DNA of 64,000 bases from Halomonas sp. SpR1 (GTDB lineage Bacteria; Pseudomonadota; Gammaproteobacteria; Pseudomonadales; Halomonadaceae). The notes under the pieces are model-generated. The model searched no databases and was not told where the DNA came from. It saw nothing but the letters and a program-made list of their open reading frames with translations. The position numbers and the translations under genes were made by a program. Of this stretch, positions 53,182-61,206 are shown in pieces; within the stretch, counting starts at the first letter, position 1; each line of letters begins with the position of its first letter. The DNA lies in contig NZ_JAUAMB010000007.1 of NCBI RefSeq assembly GCF_031010175.1, forward strand, positions 1 to 64,000. The letters are read 5' to 3'.

Positions 53182-53967
53182 ATGCGGCGCATGGCGCTTC
53201 AACGACTGCGTAGCGCGGGTGGGCTAGCCCGCTCGCTGTTTATTTACTGGCGCCCGGGGCGCCAGCGTGGACTACAGCGTCTCTACCAGCCTTTCATTCA
53301 ACCAGGGGCCGTTGCCTTTGATATTGGCGCGCACCTAGGCGACCGTAGCGCGGCTTTTCATGCACTGGGCGCCAGTGTAGTGGCGCTAGAGCCCCAGCCC
53401 GACCTAGCCAAGTGGTTTAAGCGCCTGGTGAAGCCGCCGACCATTACCCTGCTACCGATGGCGGCAGGCCCGACGGCAGGCTTTGCCGAGATTGCTATTA
53501 GCCCCAGCAACCCGACCCTTGCCACGCTTGCCACCAAATGGCGTGACCAAATTGGTCAACGCAACCCAGGCTTTAGCCAGGTACGCTGGGAGCAACAGCT
53601 GCGTGTGCCGGTGACCACACTGGATGCGTTAATCGAAGAATACGGCGAACCCAGCTTTATCAAAATCGATGTTGAGGGTTTTGAAGCGGAGGTTCTAGCA
53701 GGACTAAGCTGCCCAGTAGCGGCATTGTCGGTGGAGTTTGTGGCCGGCGCCCTGGAGGTCAACCAGGACTGCGTTAACCACTTAAGCCGTCTTGGCGAGT
53801 ACCGCTACAACGTGGTGGCTGGCGAACAGCGCCACTTCCGCTGGGTAGAGTGGCAAACGCCTCAAGCGGTTAGCGAGTGGCTAAACGCAGGGGCCGAAAA
53901 ATTACCATCTGGCGATATTTACGCTTGTCGCTCTGACCATCCGCTACTGACGAACAACGCTAACTAA
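53182..53967 (+). CDS. FkbM-family SAM methyltransferase
   Basis: A 261-residue FkbM-type methyltransferase. Motif I is FDIGAHLGDRSAAFHALGA, the acidic loop VVALEPQP follows, and FIKIDVEGFEAEVLAG is the FkbM hallmark. The family O-methylates sugars and polyketides. It begins the region that I propose as a new pathway and is followed 14 bp later by a creatininase-like gene on the same strand. The ATG at 53182 has GGGAG upstream. Confidence 0.88.
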   Translation: MRRMALQRLRSAGGLARSLFIYWRPGRQRGLQRLYQPFIQPGAVAFDIGAHLGDRSAAFHALGASVVALEPQPDLAKWFKRLVKPPTITLLPMAAGPTAGFAEIAISPSNPTLATLATKWRDQIGQRNPGFSQVRWEQQLRVPVTTLDALIEEYGEPSFIKIDVEGFEAEVLAGLSCPVAALSVEFVAGALEVNQDCVNHLSRLGEYRYNVVAGEQRHFRWVEWQTPQAVSEWLNAGAEKLPSGDIYACRSDHPLLTNNAN

Positions 53968-53981
53968 CAGGTTGTGTATTA

Positions 53982-54755
53982 ATGATTCACCACTGGCAAA
54001 CCCTCACCGCTCCGCAGCTTGCTGACTTCGCCCAACGCGACCCTGTGGCGGTACTGGTACTTGGGGCCATTGAACAGCACGGCACCCACCTCCCGCTAGC
54101 CACCGACCTGACCATTGGCGAGGGGCTGCAGGCCGCCATGTTAGAAGAACTAGATCCGAACCTGAACGTTATCTGCCTACCGCCGATTGCGGTAGGCGCC
54201 AGTGACGAGCACGCCAGCTTCCCCGGCACGCTCAGCCTGCCTGCACCGCTGGCCATTGCCACGCTGGAAGCCTACGGCGACAGCTTAGCCCGGGCAGGTA
54301 TCCGCCGCCTGGTACTGCTTAATAGCCACGGTGGCAATAAGGCGGTGATGGATTTAGCGGGGTTAACGCTGCGGCGGCGACATAGCATGCGCGTCGTCAA
54401 AGCGACCTACACGCGGCTGCCGCCTTTAGAAGGTGCTATTGAGGCCGAAGAGCTTCGCTACGGCTTGCACGGGGGGTTACTCGAAACCGCCATGATGCGC
54501 TATTTGGCACCGACCCTTGTAAAGCTGGGTGGCTACCAGGCCACAGCGCCTGCGGCCCCCAAAGGCGATGCATTGGTGAGCGCAGAAGGCGCTGCCGCAT
54601 TTTCCTGGTTAGCGGAAGACTTAAGCACTCACGGTGTCGCTGGCGATGCCCGCCACGCCAGCGCTGAATTAGGCGAACAGTTGGTGCAGCATTACGCCCG
54701 CCAGTTGGCCGCCGTGGTGGCGGAAACGGCACACTTGCCACCGCTGGCCAACTAA
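53982..54755 (+). CDS. Creatininase-family amidohydrolase, ArfB-like
   Basis: A 257-residue metallohydrolase of the creatininase family. The metal-binding segment GAIEQHGTHLPLATD, the SDEHASFPGTLS block, NSHGGN and GLHGGLLETA are all present, so the active site looks intact. Family members hydrolyse cyclic or linear amides; in archaea ArfB removes a formyl group from a GTP-derived pyrimidine in riboflavin and F420 synthesis. Here the neighbours encode a GTP cyclohydrolase II and a RibD-type reductase, so an ArfB-like role on a pyrimidine intermediate is a fair inference. It converges on the cyclohydrolase gene. Confidence 0.85.
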   Translation: MIHHWQTLTAPQLADFAQRDPVAVLVLGAIEQHGTHLPLATDLTIGEGLQAAMLEELDPNLNVICLPPIAVGASDEHASFPGTLSLPAPLAIATLEAYGDSLARAGIRRLVLLNSHGGNKAVMDLAGLTLRRRHSMRVVKATYTRLPPLEGAIEAEELRYGLHGGLLETAMMRYLAPTLVKLGGYQATAPAAPKGDALVSAEGAAAFSWLAEDLSTHGVAGDARHASAELGEQLVQHYARQLAAVVAETAHLPPLAN

Positions 54756-54801
54756 CATCGCTGAAACAGCAGGGAACCGTTCTAGCGAGGCCCCATCAGG
54801 T

Positions 54802-55905
54802 TCAACGCTGGCCGGATAGTACGTCCTCCAACAAGTGTCCACCACGGGTGGCTTTGGCATTCAGGTAGCGCTGGTTATGGTCGGTGACGCTGCCATACAG
54901 CGCTTGGCGGGAGACCACCTCGATGCCGCCCTGGCGTAACGCTTCCATCTTCAAGGGGTTGTTGGTCAGCAATTGTACCTGGTCAATGTCGAGGGCATTC
55001 AGCATATCCACTGCCACGGAGTACTGGCGCTCATCGTCACCAAAACCGAGTACCTGATCCGCATCCACGGTATCCAAGCCACCATCCTGTAAGGTGTAGG
55101 CGCGCAGCTTATTAGCCAGGCCAATGCCCCGGCCCTCTTGGGCCAAATAGAGCAGCACGCCGCCACCCATGGCTTGAATATCCGCCACGGCGTTGCGTAG
55201 CTGCTCACCGCAGTCACAGCGCAGGCTGCCAAACAGGTCGCCGGTTAAACATGCCGAGTGAAGGCGTAGTGGCACCGCGCCTTCCCAGCGCTCCGGCTTA
55301 CCGATCACCACCGCAACGTGCTCGCGCAGACCGTCCGGCTCGCGGAAAAGCACAAAACGGCTGTCGGCAGCATCCTCAAGGGGAATATTCGCCTCACTTA
55401 CCCGTTTGAGCATACCCGGCGCCCCGGCAAGGCAGCGCTCAGCGTCTTCAGCGGTGACTTGCAGCAACCGCCCTTCTGCCAGCTGTTGTTCAATAGCCGC
55501 TGAGGCCTCTTCGCTCACAAAGGCACACAGCGCTGCAGGAATCAGCAGCGCACGGCGCATCAATGTCACCGCGCCTCGTTCGGCCAACCCTGCAGGCTTT
55601 AACCCGCTGATAAGCCCTCCAGCAGGCTGCGAAAGCGCTTCCGCTGTGGCCAGGCCATGCAGCTCGTGGGGGCTAATATGAGCAGCCAACGGCAAGCAGG
55701 CTGCTTCAGCGGTTACCTTTATACCCATCGCCGCCAGGCGGTGACGGGTAAGCACCAGTGAAGGCCGCTCGCCCGCTAACTGGGCAAGTGCTTCGACTGA
55801 CTCACTGCCTTCCAGCGCCTGCACTAGCAACCGTTGCTCACCGGCATTCACCACCACAGGCAAGCCTCGACGAATATCGAAAATAGCGCGTTCAATCTGG
55901 TACAT
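54802..55905 (-). CDS. GTP cyclohydrolase II with degenerate N-terminal RibB-like domain
   Basis: A 367-residue RibA-type protein. Residues about 185-355 are GTP cyclohydrolase II: three zinc cysteines Cys219, Cys230 and Cys232 (SACLTGDLFGSLRCDC), the catalytic Tyr270 region RAYTLQDGG, and Arg293 in DDERQ. The usual HSEC motif reads HSAC. Residues 1-180 occupy the place of the RibB (dihydroxybutanone phosphate synthase) domain but lack its acidic DDEDRENEGD motif, so they probably have no RibB activity. The protein should open GTP to the diaminopyrimidine. It is divergent from the RibD-type reductase, sharing a 112-bp region. Confidence 0.88.
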   Translation of the reverse strand: MYQIERAIFDIRRGLPVVVNAGEQRLLVQALEGSESVEALAQLAGERPSLVLTRHRLAAMGIKVTAEAACLPLAAHISPHELHGLATAEALSQPAGGLISGLKPAGLAERGAVTLMRRALLIPAALCAFVSEEASAAIEQQLAEGRLLQVTAEDAERCLAGAPGMLKRVSEANIPLEDAADSRFVLFREPDGLREHVAVVIGKPERWEGAVPLRLHSACLTGDLFGSLRCDCGEQLRNAVADIQAMGGGVLLYLAQEGRGIGLANKLRAYTLQDGGLDTVDADQVLGFGDDERQYSVAVDMLNALDIDQVQLLTNNPLKMEALRQGGIEVVSRQALYGSVTDHNQRYLNAKATRGGHLLEDVLSGQR

Positions 55906-57805
55906 ATAGGCCTCCTGGCTTCCTTACAAGGGGGGTGGTGCATGCTTGCTCTAAACAACTTGCTCTCAACAGACCAGAGCCCGCATGATTAAGCGAATTT
56001 TTTAGCACGGAGGCGTCATGCCCGAATCCCATCTCGACATTATTGCGCTGGCCGATGCCTGGGAGTGGCTGTTGGCCCTGCGTCATCAGCGTCATTGCGA
56101 GGTGGCCATTGACGTAGCGCCAACCGGCGAGTGGCAAACGGCTCAAAGTGTTACCGCTGAGGCGCGTGAGCTGCTCGATTGCCTGACCCCGCTGGCCAGT
56201 CGGCCTGCGTGGGTAGTGGCCCAACTGGGGCAGAGCATGGATGGCCGCATCGCCACGGAGAGCGGACATTCCCACTACATCAATGGCCATGAAAGTCTGG
56301 TTCACCTGCATCGCCTGCGCGCCCTGGTCGATGCCGTAGTCGTCGGCGCGGGTACCGCCAGCGCCGATAACCCGCAGTTGACCGTGCGCCACGTTAGCGG
56401 CAGCAATCCGACACGGGTGGTGCTCGATCCTCGTGGCCGGGTTCCCAACAACTTGGCACTGCTGAGCAGCGATAGCGCCCCGACGCTGCATATTGTGGGG
56501 CCTGATGTGGCGCTGACGGGGTGTGACGCCCATGTTCAGCGCTGTGTGCTGCCGCTGAATGCCAGCGGTCAGTTCACCCCCAACGATGTTGTTACTCTGC
56601 TGGCCAACAAAGGCCTGCCGCGGGTATTGATAGAGGGCGGCGGCATTACAGTGTCTCAGTTTATCGAGGCGGGCGCCGTTAATCGGCTGCACCTGCTGGT
56701 CGCCCCGCTGCTGATTGGCTCCGGCAGGCCAGGGCTGAAAATGACGCCCATTGAGACCCTTGAGAGTGCGCTGCGCCCGCCCTCGCGGACTTTCCGCTGT
56801 GGTGACGACACCCTGTTCGATCTGCGATTGCGGGATACCACCGCTTGAAGGCTGCGCTTTTTCGCGATGGCTCAGTGCCACCCAGATGCCCGGTAGGCTC
56901 GCCAGCAGCACCAACACCCCGTAGGACAACGACACCGCCACGCCCTGCGCGGGCGGCAGGCCGACCAGCGCCCAGACACCCGCAGCGGCGCCTTCGCGTA
57001 GCCCCCAGCCAGCTACCGAAAACGGAACTAGCATGGCCAGCAACAGTACCGGTGTCAGTGCCAGCACCTGTAACGCCGGTAACTCAACCCCAATTGCCCG
57101 AGCCGCACAGACCATAACCAGACCGTAGCTCAGCACGATCACCAGTGACGAGAGCAACTGCTGGGGCCACACCCCTTGTCGCAAAAGACCTCGTCTTACA
57201 TCGTGAGCCAGAGCTTGGCACCAGTGCGGCAGCTTTGCTAACCAGTGACCAAAACGCTGGCGCAGCAGTAAACCACTGACGATGACCGCCGCAAGAGTAG
57301 CTAATGCGCTTAAGCCCACCGCTGTGATCAACGCTCCTCCCAGCGCAGCATGCCAGAGCGGTGAAAGCAGCAACGCCGTTAACGTGAGCACTACTACAGC
57401 GATCTGCCCCGAGGCACGCTCAATAATCACCGCTCGCCAGGCCCGCCCCTTAGAGGGCGCTTGGGTGGCATGGCGGTGCGCCCGCCCAGCGTCGCCTAAT
57501 ACGCCGCCAGGCAGAAGCTGATTGACCAGCAACGCCAAGTAGTATTCACGCAGGGCATAAGCAAACCGCAGCGGGACATCGATCAGTCCCGCGGTCAACT
57601 GCCAGCGCCAGGCGCAGAGCATGATTTGCAGCGTGCTGATGGCTAGCGCCAGTACGACCCACTCTGCCGAGAAACGCTGCACCTCCGCCACGACAGCCTG
57701 GGGTTCAACCCACAGCGCCACCGCTATCAATAACGCAGCGCTAACCAGCCCGCGGCGAAACCACGGGCTGGTTAGGCGAGTTTGCCAACGCTCAGCAAGA
57801 CCCAT
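55892..57805 (-). CDS. Flippase-like polytopic membrane protein (lysylphosphatidylglycerol synthase TM/UPF0104 family), frame extends antisense through the reductase gene
   Basis: From the ATG at 57805 the first about 320 residues form a polytopic membrane protein of the UPF0104/AglD family, with a conserved NQLLPGGVLGDAGRAHRHA segment and a VPFSVAGWGLREGAAAGVWAL motif near the last helices. Family members act as flippases or lysyl transferases. After about position 56850 the frame stays open for another 320 residues, ending at 55892, but that part is the exact antisense of the reductase gene and has no membrane or family character. Real proteins in this family end near the last helix. The C-terminus is therefore uncertain; a lost stop or sequencing error is possible. 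It starts 4 bp after the glycosyltransferase-methyltransferase gene. Confidence 0.7.
   Translation of the reverse strand: MGLAERWQTRLTSPWFRRGLVSAALLIAVALWVEPQAVVAEVQRFSAEWVVLALAISTLQIMLCAWRWQLTAGLIDVPLRFAYALREYYLALLVNQLLPGGVLGDAGRAHRHATQAPSKGRAWRAVIIERASGQIAVVVLTLTALLLSPLWHAALGGALITAVGLSALATLAAVIVSGLLLRQRFGHWLAKLPHWCQALAHDVRRGLLRQGVWPQQLLSSLVIVLSYGLVMVCAARAIGVELPALQVLALTPVLLLAMLVPFSVAGWGLREGAAAGVWALVGLPPAQGVAVSLSYGVLVLLASLPGIWVALSHREKAQPSSGGIPQSQIEQGVVTTAESPRGRAQRTLKGLNGRHFQPWPAGANQQRGDQQVQPINGARLDKLRHCNAAALYQYPRQAFVGQQSNNIVGGELTAGIQRQHTALNMGVTPRQRHIRPHNMQRRGAIAAQQCQVVGNPATRIEHHPCRIAAANVAHGQLRVIGAGGTRADDYGIDQGAQAMQVNQTFMAIDVVGMSALRGDAAIHALPQLGHYPRRPTGQRGQAIEQLTRLSGNTLSRLPLAGWRYVNGHLAMTLMTQGQQPLPGIGQRNNVEMGFGHDASVLKNSLNHAGSGLLRASCLEQACTTPLVRKPGGLYVPD
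55946..55973. repeat. 14-bp tandem duplication in the shared promoter region of the cyclohydrolase and reductase genes
   Basis: CTTGCTCTAAACAA (55946-55959) is followed directly by CTTGCTCTCAACAG (55960-55973). The two copies lie in the middle of the 112-bp divergent region and could be a repeated binding site. Confidence 0.75.
56018..56848 (+). CDS. Stand-alone RibD-type reductase domain protein
   Basis: A 276-residue protein with the RibD C-terminal (dihydrofolate-reductase-like) domain: AQLGQSMDGRIAT, VGAGTASADNPQLTVR and VLIEGGG. The zinc deaminase domain of bifunctional RibD is absent; the first 60 residues show no motif I recognise. Such reductases turn a ribosyl into a ribityl group on a diaminopyrimidine with NADPH. 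CGGAGGCGTC precedes the ATG. It is divergent from the GTP cyclohydrolase II gene and its product would act on that enzyme's product or a derivative. Confidence 0.88.
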   Translation: MPESHLDIIALADAWEWLLALRHQRHCEVAIDVAPTGEWQTAQSVTAEARELLDCLTPLASRPAWVVAQLGQSMDGRIATESGHSHYINGHESLVHLHRLRALVDAVVVGAGTASADNPQLTVRHVSGSNPTRVVLDPRGRVPNNLALLSSDSAPTLHIVGPDVALTGCDAHVQRCVLPLNASGQFTPNDVVTLLANKGLPRVLIEGGGITVSQFIEAGAVNRLHLLVAPLLIGSGRPGLKMTPIETLESALRPPSRTFRCGDDTLFDLRLRDTTA

Positions 57806-57809
57806 CGAC

Positions 57810-59747
57810 TTACGCCTCTTCCTGAGGCATAGCAAACAGGTCACGGTGCCCTACCCAAATACCCAGCTTGCCATTGGCCACCGCTTGCTGACGCTGCTGC
57901 AGCCAAGTGGCAATCCGCGCCGCGGCTTCTGGAGCTTGCTCGGTGGCGGCTTCGGCCCACCCCTCGAGCAGCGCCATCATCAGCGGTTGCAGCTTTTGAC
58001 TGCCCGCAGCGAGCTGCCATGGCGTTTCGGCTTGTTCAACGCGATAATCAGCCTCCTCTAACTCGCTGACTAATGCCTGGTGAGCCTGACCGCCCAGCGC
58101 ATCGCCTAGGCCTTTATTGCGATGCTGGTGAGCAATAAACAGCGCCAGCAGCCAATGGTCTTCGTCATCCACCACCGGCGCGCCGTGAGGATCAATAAAG
58201 TGCCACTCACCGGTCACGCTAAGCGCTATCAGCAGTGCCTGCTGCTGCCCGGCAATGCGGGCCACCAAGGCGTCGATCCACTGCTGGGAAACCAGATCCA
58301 GCAGCGCCGATGCGGTGACGAGGTGCGCATCGTCGAGCGGCACATCGGTCAGCGCTTCCAGCGATACGCAATGGCTCTCAACGGCTACAGGCTGCCCTCG
58401 GCGATTACTTAACCCGGCGGCTCGCTGGCGCGCCTGGGCTAACAAAATAGCGTCGTGATCGATCAGCTTCCAGCGCTGCTGGCCGTTCAGGTGCGGCGCC
58501 AAAAAGCGCAGATTACTGCCCCGACCGCAGCCAAGATCCGCTATCAGGGGTGTAGGGGTGTACGCGCTCAGCCACTCTGAGGCAAGCGCCGCAAGACGCT
58601 GGCTACGGGACACAACGTCGGCTTCCTCGCGCAGCGCCAGCCAGTTGGATTCAAACTGGCTCCCTGCGCGTAAAGATACAGTATCGCTGGGCGCGGTTAA
58701 CGCCGCGGCAAACTTAGCGCCCGCAGCCTGCCAGTCACTCAACGCATTCCGGGCCTGGGCAGCGCCCTGGCGCAGTTGCTGGCGTAACTCCTCGTCATGA
58801 CAAAAACGGCTCAAAGCGTCTTGAAGCGCCTCACTATCTCCCGGCTCAACGCTTAGCCCGGCACCCGCAGGCAAGGTATCGCGCAGCGCACCACCAGTGG
58901 TAGTAATCACCGGCAGGCCGTGGACCAGGGCTTCGGTGACCACCATGCCATAGCCTTCATACCAGGAGGGCAGCACCAGCGCGTGGGCATTGCGATAAGC
59001 CGCTTCCAGCGTCTCGCTATCACACTCGCCATGCAGGCGCACGCAGTCCTGTAAGCCGTTCTGCTCAATCAGTTGCTCTACGCGCCGAGTGAACTCAAGG
59101 TCACGTGCGCCGCCATAACAGTCACACTGCCAGTGGTCACCGGCGACGCCCGAGAGCGCTTTTATCAGGATATCCTGCCCCTTGCGCGGCGTTAGCGTTG
59201 CCACACACAGCAAACGTAAGGTTTCACCAGGTTCAGCTGCGGAGCTAATCGGTGCCTGGGCCACGCCCGGTTCAACCACTGTTACATTAGCGTTGAGGGG
59301 GAGAGCGTAGTGGGCAGCCAGCTCAGATAAGCGCCGGGCGGTAAACTGGCTGGTGACGATAATCCGTGCCACGTGGTCAAGGGCGGTTAACTCACTGCGA
59401 TGAAAGCGCTGCTGCTCGGCCTCATCAAGGCCCAGCTCATCGCCTAAGGGGTGGTGCAGCAAGGCGGTGATTTCCAGCCGTTGGGCATGCTGCGCAATCA
59501 CCTCCGGCAACGCCCCCATGGCCAGACCATCAATTACCACCGCTGACTGGTCGGGAAGCGACTCAAGGGCCTGAGAGAGGGCTGACGCCGCCTCGGCATC
59601 AGCGTCGGGGAAGCGGCCCGCTAGGCCAACCACTTCAATTTCCCAGCCCTGGTCACGCAAAGCCGAGACAATCTGGGCGTCATAAATATAGCCGCCCGTA
59701 CGCTGAGCGGGGTCACCGGCAACGACTAAGGTGAAGCGCTGACTCAT
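57810..59747 (-). CDS. Glycosyltransferase family 4 - SAM methyltransferase fusion
   Basis: A 645-residue two-domain protein. Residues about 1-365 are a GT-B glycosyltransferase with LRLLCVATLTPRKGQDILI and the EGYGMVVTEALVHGLPVI donor-site motif. Residues about 380-620 contain a class I methyltransferase with motif I LIADLGCGRGSNLRF. It would glycosylate and then methylate one product. The ATG at 59747 overlaps the stop of the PTPS-like gene in an ATGA junction, so synthesis is coupled. The longer in-frame start at 59771 adds only eight residues. Confidence 0.88.
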   Translation of the reverse strand: MSQRFTLVVAGDPAQRTGGYIYDAQIVSALRDQGWEIEVVGLAGRFPDADAEAASALSQALESLPDQSAVVIDGLAMGALPEVIAQHAQRLEITALLHHPLGDELGLDEAEQQRFHRSELTALDHVARIIVTSQFTARRLSELAAHYALPLNANVTVVEPGVAQAPISSAAEPGETLRLLCVATLTPRKGQDILIKALSGVAGDHWQCDCYGGARDLEFTRRVEQLIEQNGLQDCVRLHGECDSETLEAAYRNAHALVLPSWYEGYGMVVTEALVHGLPVITTTGGALRDTLPAGAGLSVEPGDSEALQDALSRFCHDEELRQQLRQGAAQARNALSDWQAAGAKFAAALTAPSDTVSLRAGSQFESNWLALREEADVVSRSQRLAALASEWLSAYTPTPLIADLGCGRGSNLRFLAPHLNGQQRWKLIDHDAILLAQARQRAAGLSNRRGQPVAVESHCVSLEALTDVPLDDAHLVTASALLDLVSQQWIDALVARIAGQQQALLIALSVTGEWHFIDPHGAPVVDDEDHWLLALFIAHQHRNKGLGDALGGQAHQALVSELEEADYRVEQAETPWQLAAGSQKLQPLMMALLEGWAEAATEQAPEAAARIATWLQQRQQAVANGKLGIWVGHRDLFAMPQEEA

Positions 59748-60142
59748 AGCGCGCCTTCGAAGCTGGCCCAAGCCACATGGGATTCATGCAGCTTGATCTC
59801 CATATGGGTAATCCCCTTGGCGGTGGTACCCATTTTGCCCTCACCAATCGCCTTGGCGAGCTGGTCAAAGATCACCTTGGCCATAAACTCGGTGGTAGTG
59901 TTTTTGCCCTCAAACTCAGGCACTTCATCCAGGTTGCTGAAGTTGTAGTCAGCCAGTACCGATTTCACCGTTTCGCTAGCCAGACCGATATCGATGACTA
60001 GGCCATCCTCATCCAATTCAGGACGCTGAAAGACCACATCCACCACATAGGTAGCGCCATGAGTGCGCTGAGCGGGGCCAAATATCTCGCCATTAAAACT
60101 GTGGGCGATCATAAAGTGGTCACGAACACATAAACGAAACAT
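59744..60142 (-). CDS. Divergent 6-pyruvoyltetrahydropterin synthase/QueD family protein
   Basis: A 132-residue PTPS/QueD-fold protein. The first zinc ligand His14 (IAHSF) is kept, but the CxxxHGH motif reads QRTHGA, so the catalytic cysteine and one histidine are missing. The Asp-His pair reads Asp-Tyr. The substrate-anchoring glutamate (HES in MEIKLHES) remains. The zinc site and acid-base set of QueD are therefore incomplete, and the protein probably catalyses a different reaction or binds a pterin-like compound. It lies between the dehydrogenase gene (26 bp) and the fusion gene (ATGA overlap). Confidence 0.85.
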   Translation of the reverse strand: MFRLCVRDHFMIAHSFNGEIFGPAQRTHGATYVVDVVFQRPELDEDGLVIDIGLASETVKSVLADYNFSNLDEVPEFEGKNTTTEFMAKVIFDQLAKAIGEGKMGTTAKGITHMEIKLHESHVAWASFEGAL

Positions 60143-60168
60143 AGAGACTCCAAGTAGGGCTAAATAAG

Positions 60169-61206
60169 TTATGAGGGGTAGCGCAGGCGGTGACAGAGCT
60201 CAGCGCTGCCTGGGCCAAACAGCTTAGGGGCCAGCATGGGGAGCTGGTCAAAGTCGCTTTCGCCGCTAATCAGTGCATCCAACCGCTCGTCTACCAGCAG
60301 GCCCAACGCTAATTGAAGGCGCCGCTGGTAGCCCCAGCGGGGACGCAGCTTGGGCGGCAGTTGACCCACCTGGCTAGCCTTGAGCGTCAGCCGCTGGGAG
60401 TGAAAAGCGCCGCCCAACGGAATCGCGACGTCCCCCTCGCCAAACCAGCTCATTTCGATAATGCGCCCTTCGCTGCCGACTAATTCAAGCGCTTGGCGTA
60501 AGCCCGCGGTCTGGCCGCTGGCGTGAATCACGCAATCCTGGTCTTGGACAGCTTGTTCGGGGGTACAGAAAGCCACGTCCAACTGCTCAGCGAGCTGGTG
60601 ACGTTCAGGGTTGATATCGACCAACTGGACAGTAACGCCGGGCACCTGGGCGCACAGGTACGCTACCAACGCACCCACCACGCCCGCGCCAATCACACTC
60701 ACCCGTTCACCCAGCATCGGCTCGGCGTCCCACACGCCGTTAATGGCAGTTTCCATATTGGCAGCCAAGACAGCCCGCTTCGCAGGTACGCCGGCGGGCA
60801 CTTCCAGCACCGCCGAAGCAGGCACAACGTAGTAATCCTGATGGGGGAACAGGCAAAAAACGGTCTTGTTTAGAAGCGCCTCAGGCCCTTGCTCAACGCG
60901 ACCAACGCTGCAGTAACCGTATTTGACCGGTGCGGGGAACTCCCCCGCCTGAAAGGGGGCACGCATGCGCAAAAATTCACTTTCGGGCACGCGGCCATTG
61001 AACACCAACGACTCGGTGCCACGACTGATACCGCTGTACAAGGTGCGCACAAGCACTTGGTCTTGGGTCGGCGCAGCAAACTGTTCGCTACGCAGCTCGC
61101 CTTGTGCCGGGTTGGTTACCCAAAAGGCTGTGGCACAGCTTTTTGAGCCAACATAAGCTTTATGACCAACATAGGCTTTATGGTCAACATCGTCAGGCGC
61201 CGACAT
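60169..61206 (-). CDS. Medium-chain dehydrogenase/reductase (BchC-like), no zinc ligands
   Basis: A 345-residue MDR-superfamily protein. The nucleotide-binding segment VSVIGAGVVGALVAYLCAQV is clear. The catalytic zinc cysteine is missing: the usual site reads YSGISRGTESLVFNG, which resembles bacteriochlorophyllide dehydrogenase BchC. It probably performs a reductase or dehydrogenase step on a ring or sugar intermediate. The N-terminus contains HKAYVGHKAYVG, produced by an 18-bp tandem repeat. AAGGAACGCTT precedes the ATG. It is first in a four-gene operon: dehydrogenase, PTPS-like, fusion, flippase. Confidence 0.87.
   Translation of the reverse strand: MSAPDDVDHKAYVGHKAYVGSKSCATAFWVTNPAQGELRSEQFAAPTQDQVLVRTLYSGISRGTESLVFNGRVPESEFLRMRAPFQAGEFPAPVKYGYCSVGRVEQGPEALLNKTVFCLFPHQDYYVVPASAVLEVPAGVPAKRAVLAANMETAINGVWDAEPMLGERVSVIGAGVVGALVAYLCAQVPGVTVQLVDINPERHQLAEQLDVAFCTPEQAVQDQDCVIHASGQTAGLRQALELVGSEGRIIEMSWFGEGDVAIPLGGAFHSQRLTLKASQVGQLPPKLRPRWGYQRRLQLALGLLVDERLDALISGESDFDQLPMLAPKLFGPGSAELCHRLRYPS
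61148..61183 (-). repeat. 18-bp tandem repeat at the 5' end of the dehydrogenase gene
   Basis: CCAACATAAGCTTTATGA and CCAACATAGGCTTTATGG lie directly next to each other. They encode the doubled HKAYVG near residue 9, before the conserved enzyme fold. Confidence 0.88.

Noticed and set aside
55906..56017. FMN riboswitch before the cyclohydrolase or reductase gene
   Set aside because: The region is only 112 bp and shows none of the conserved RFN-element segments; only a 14-bp duplication is visible.
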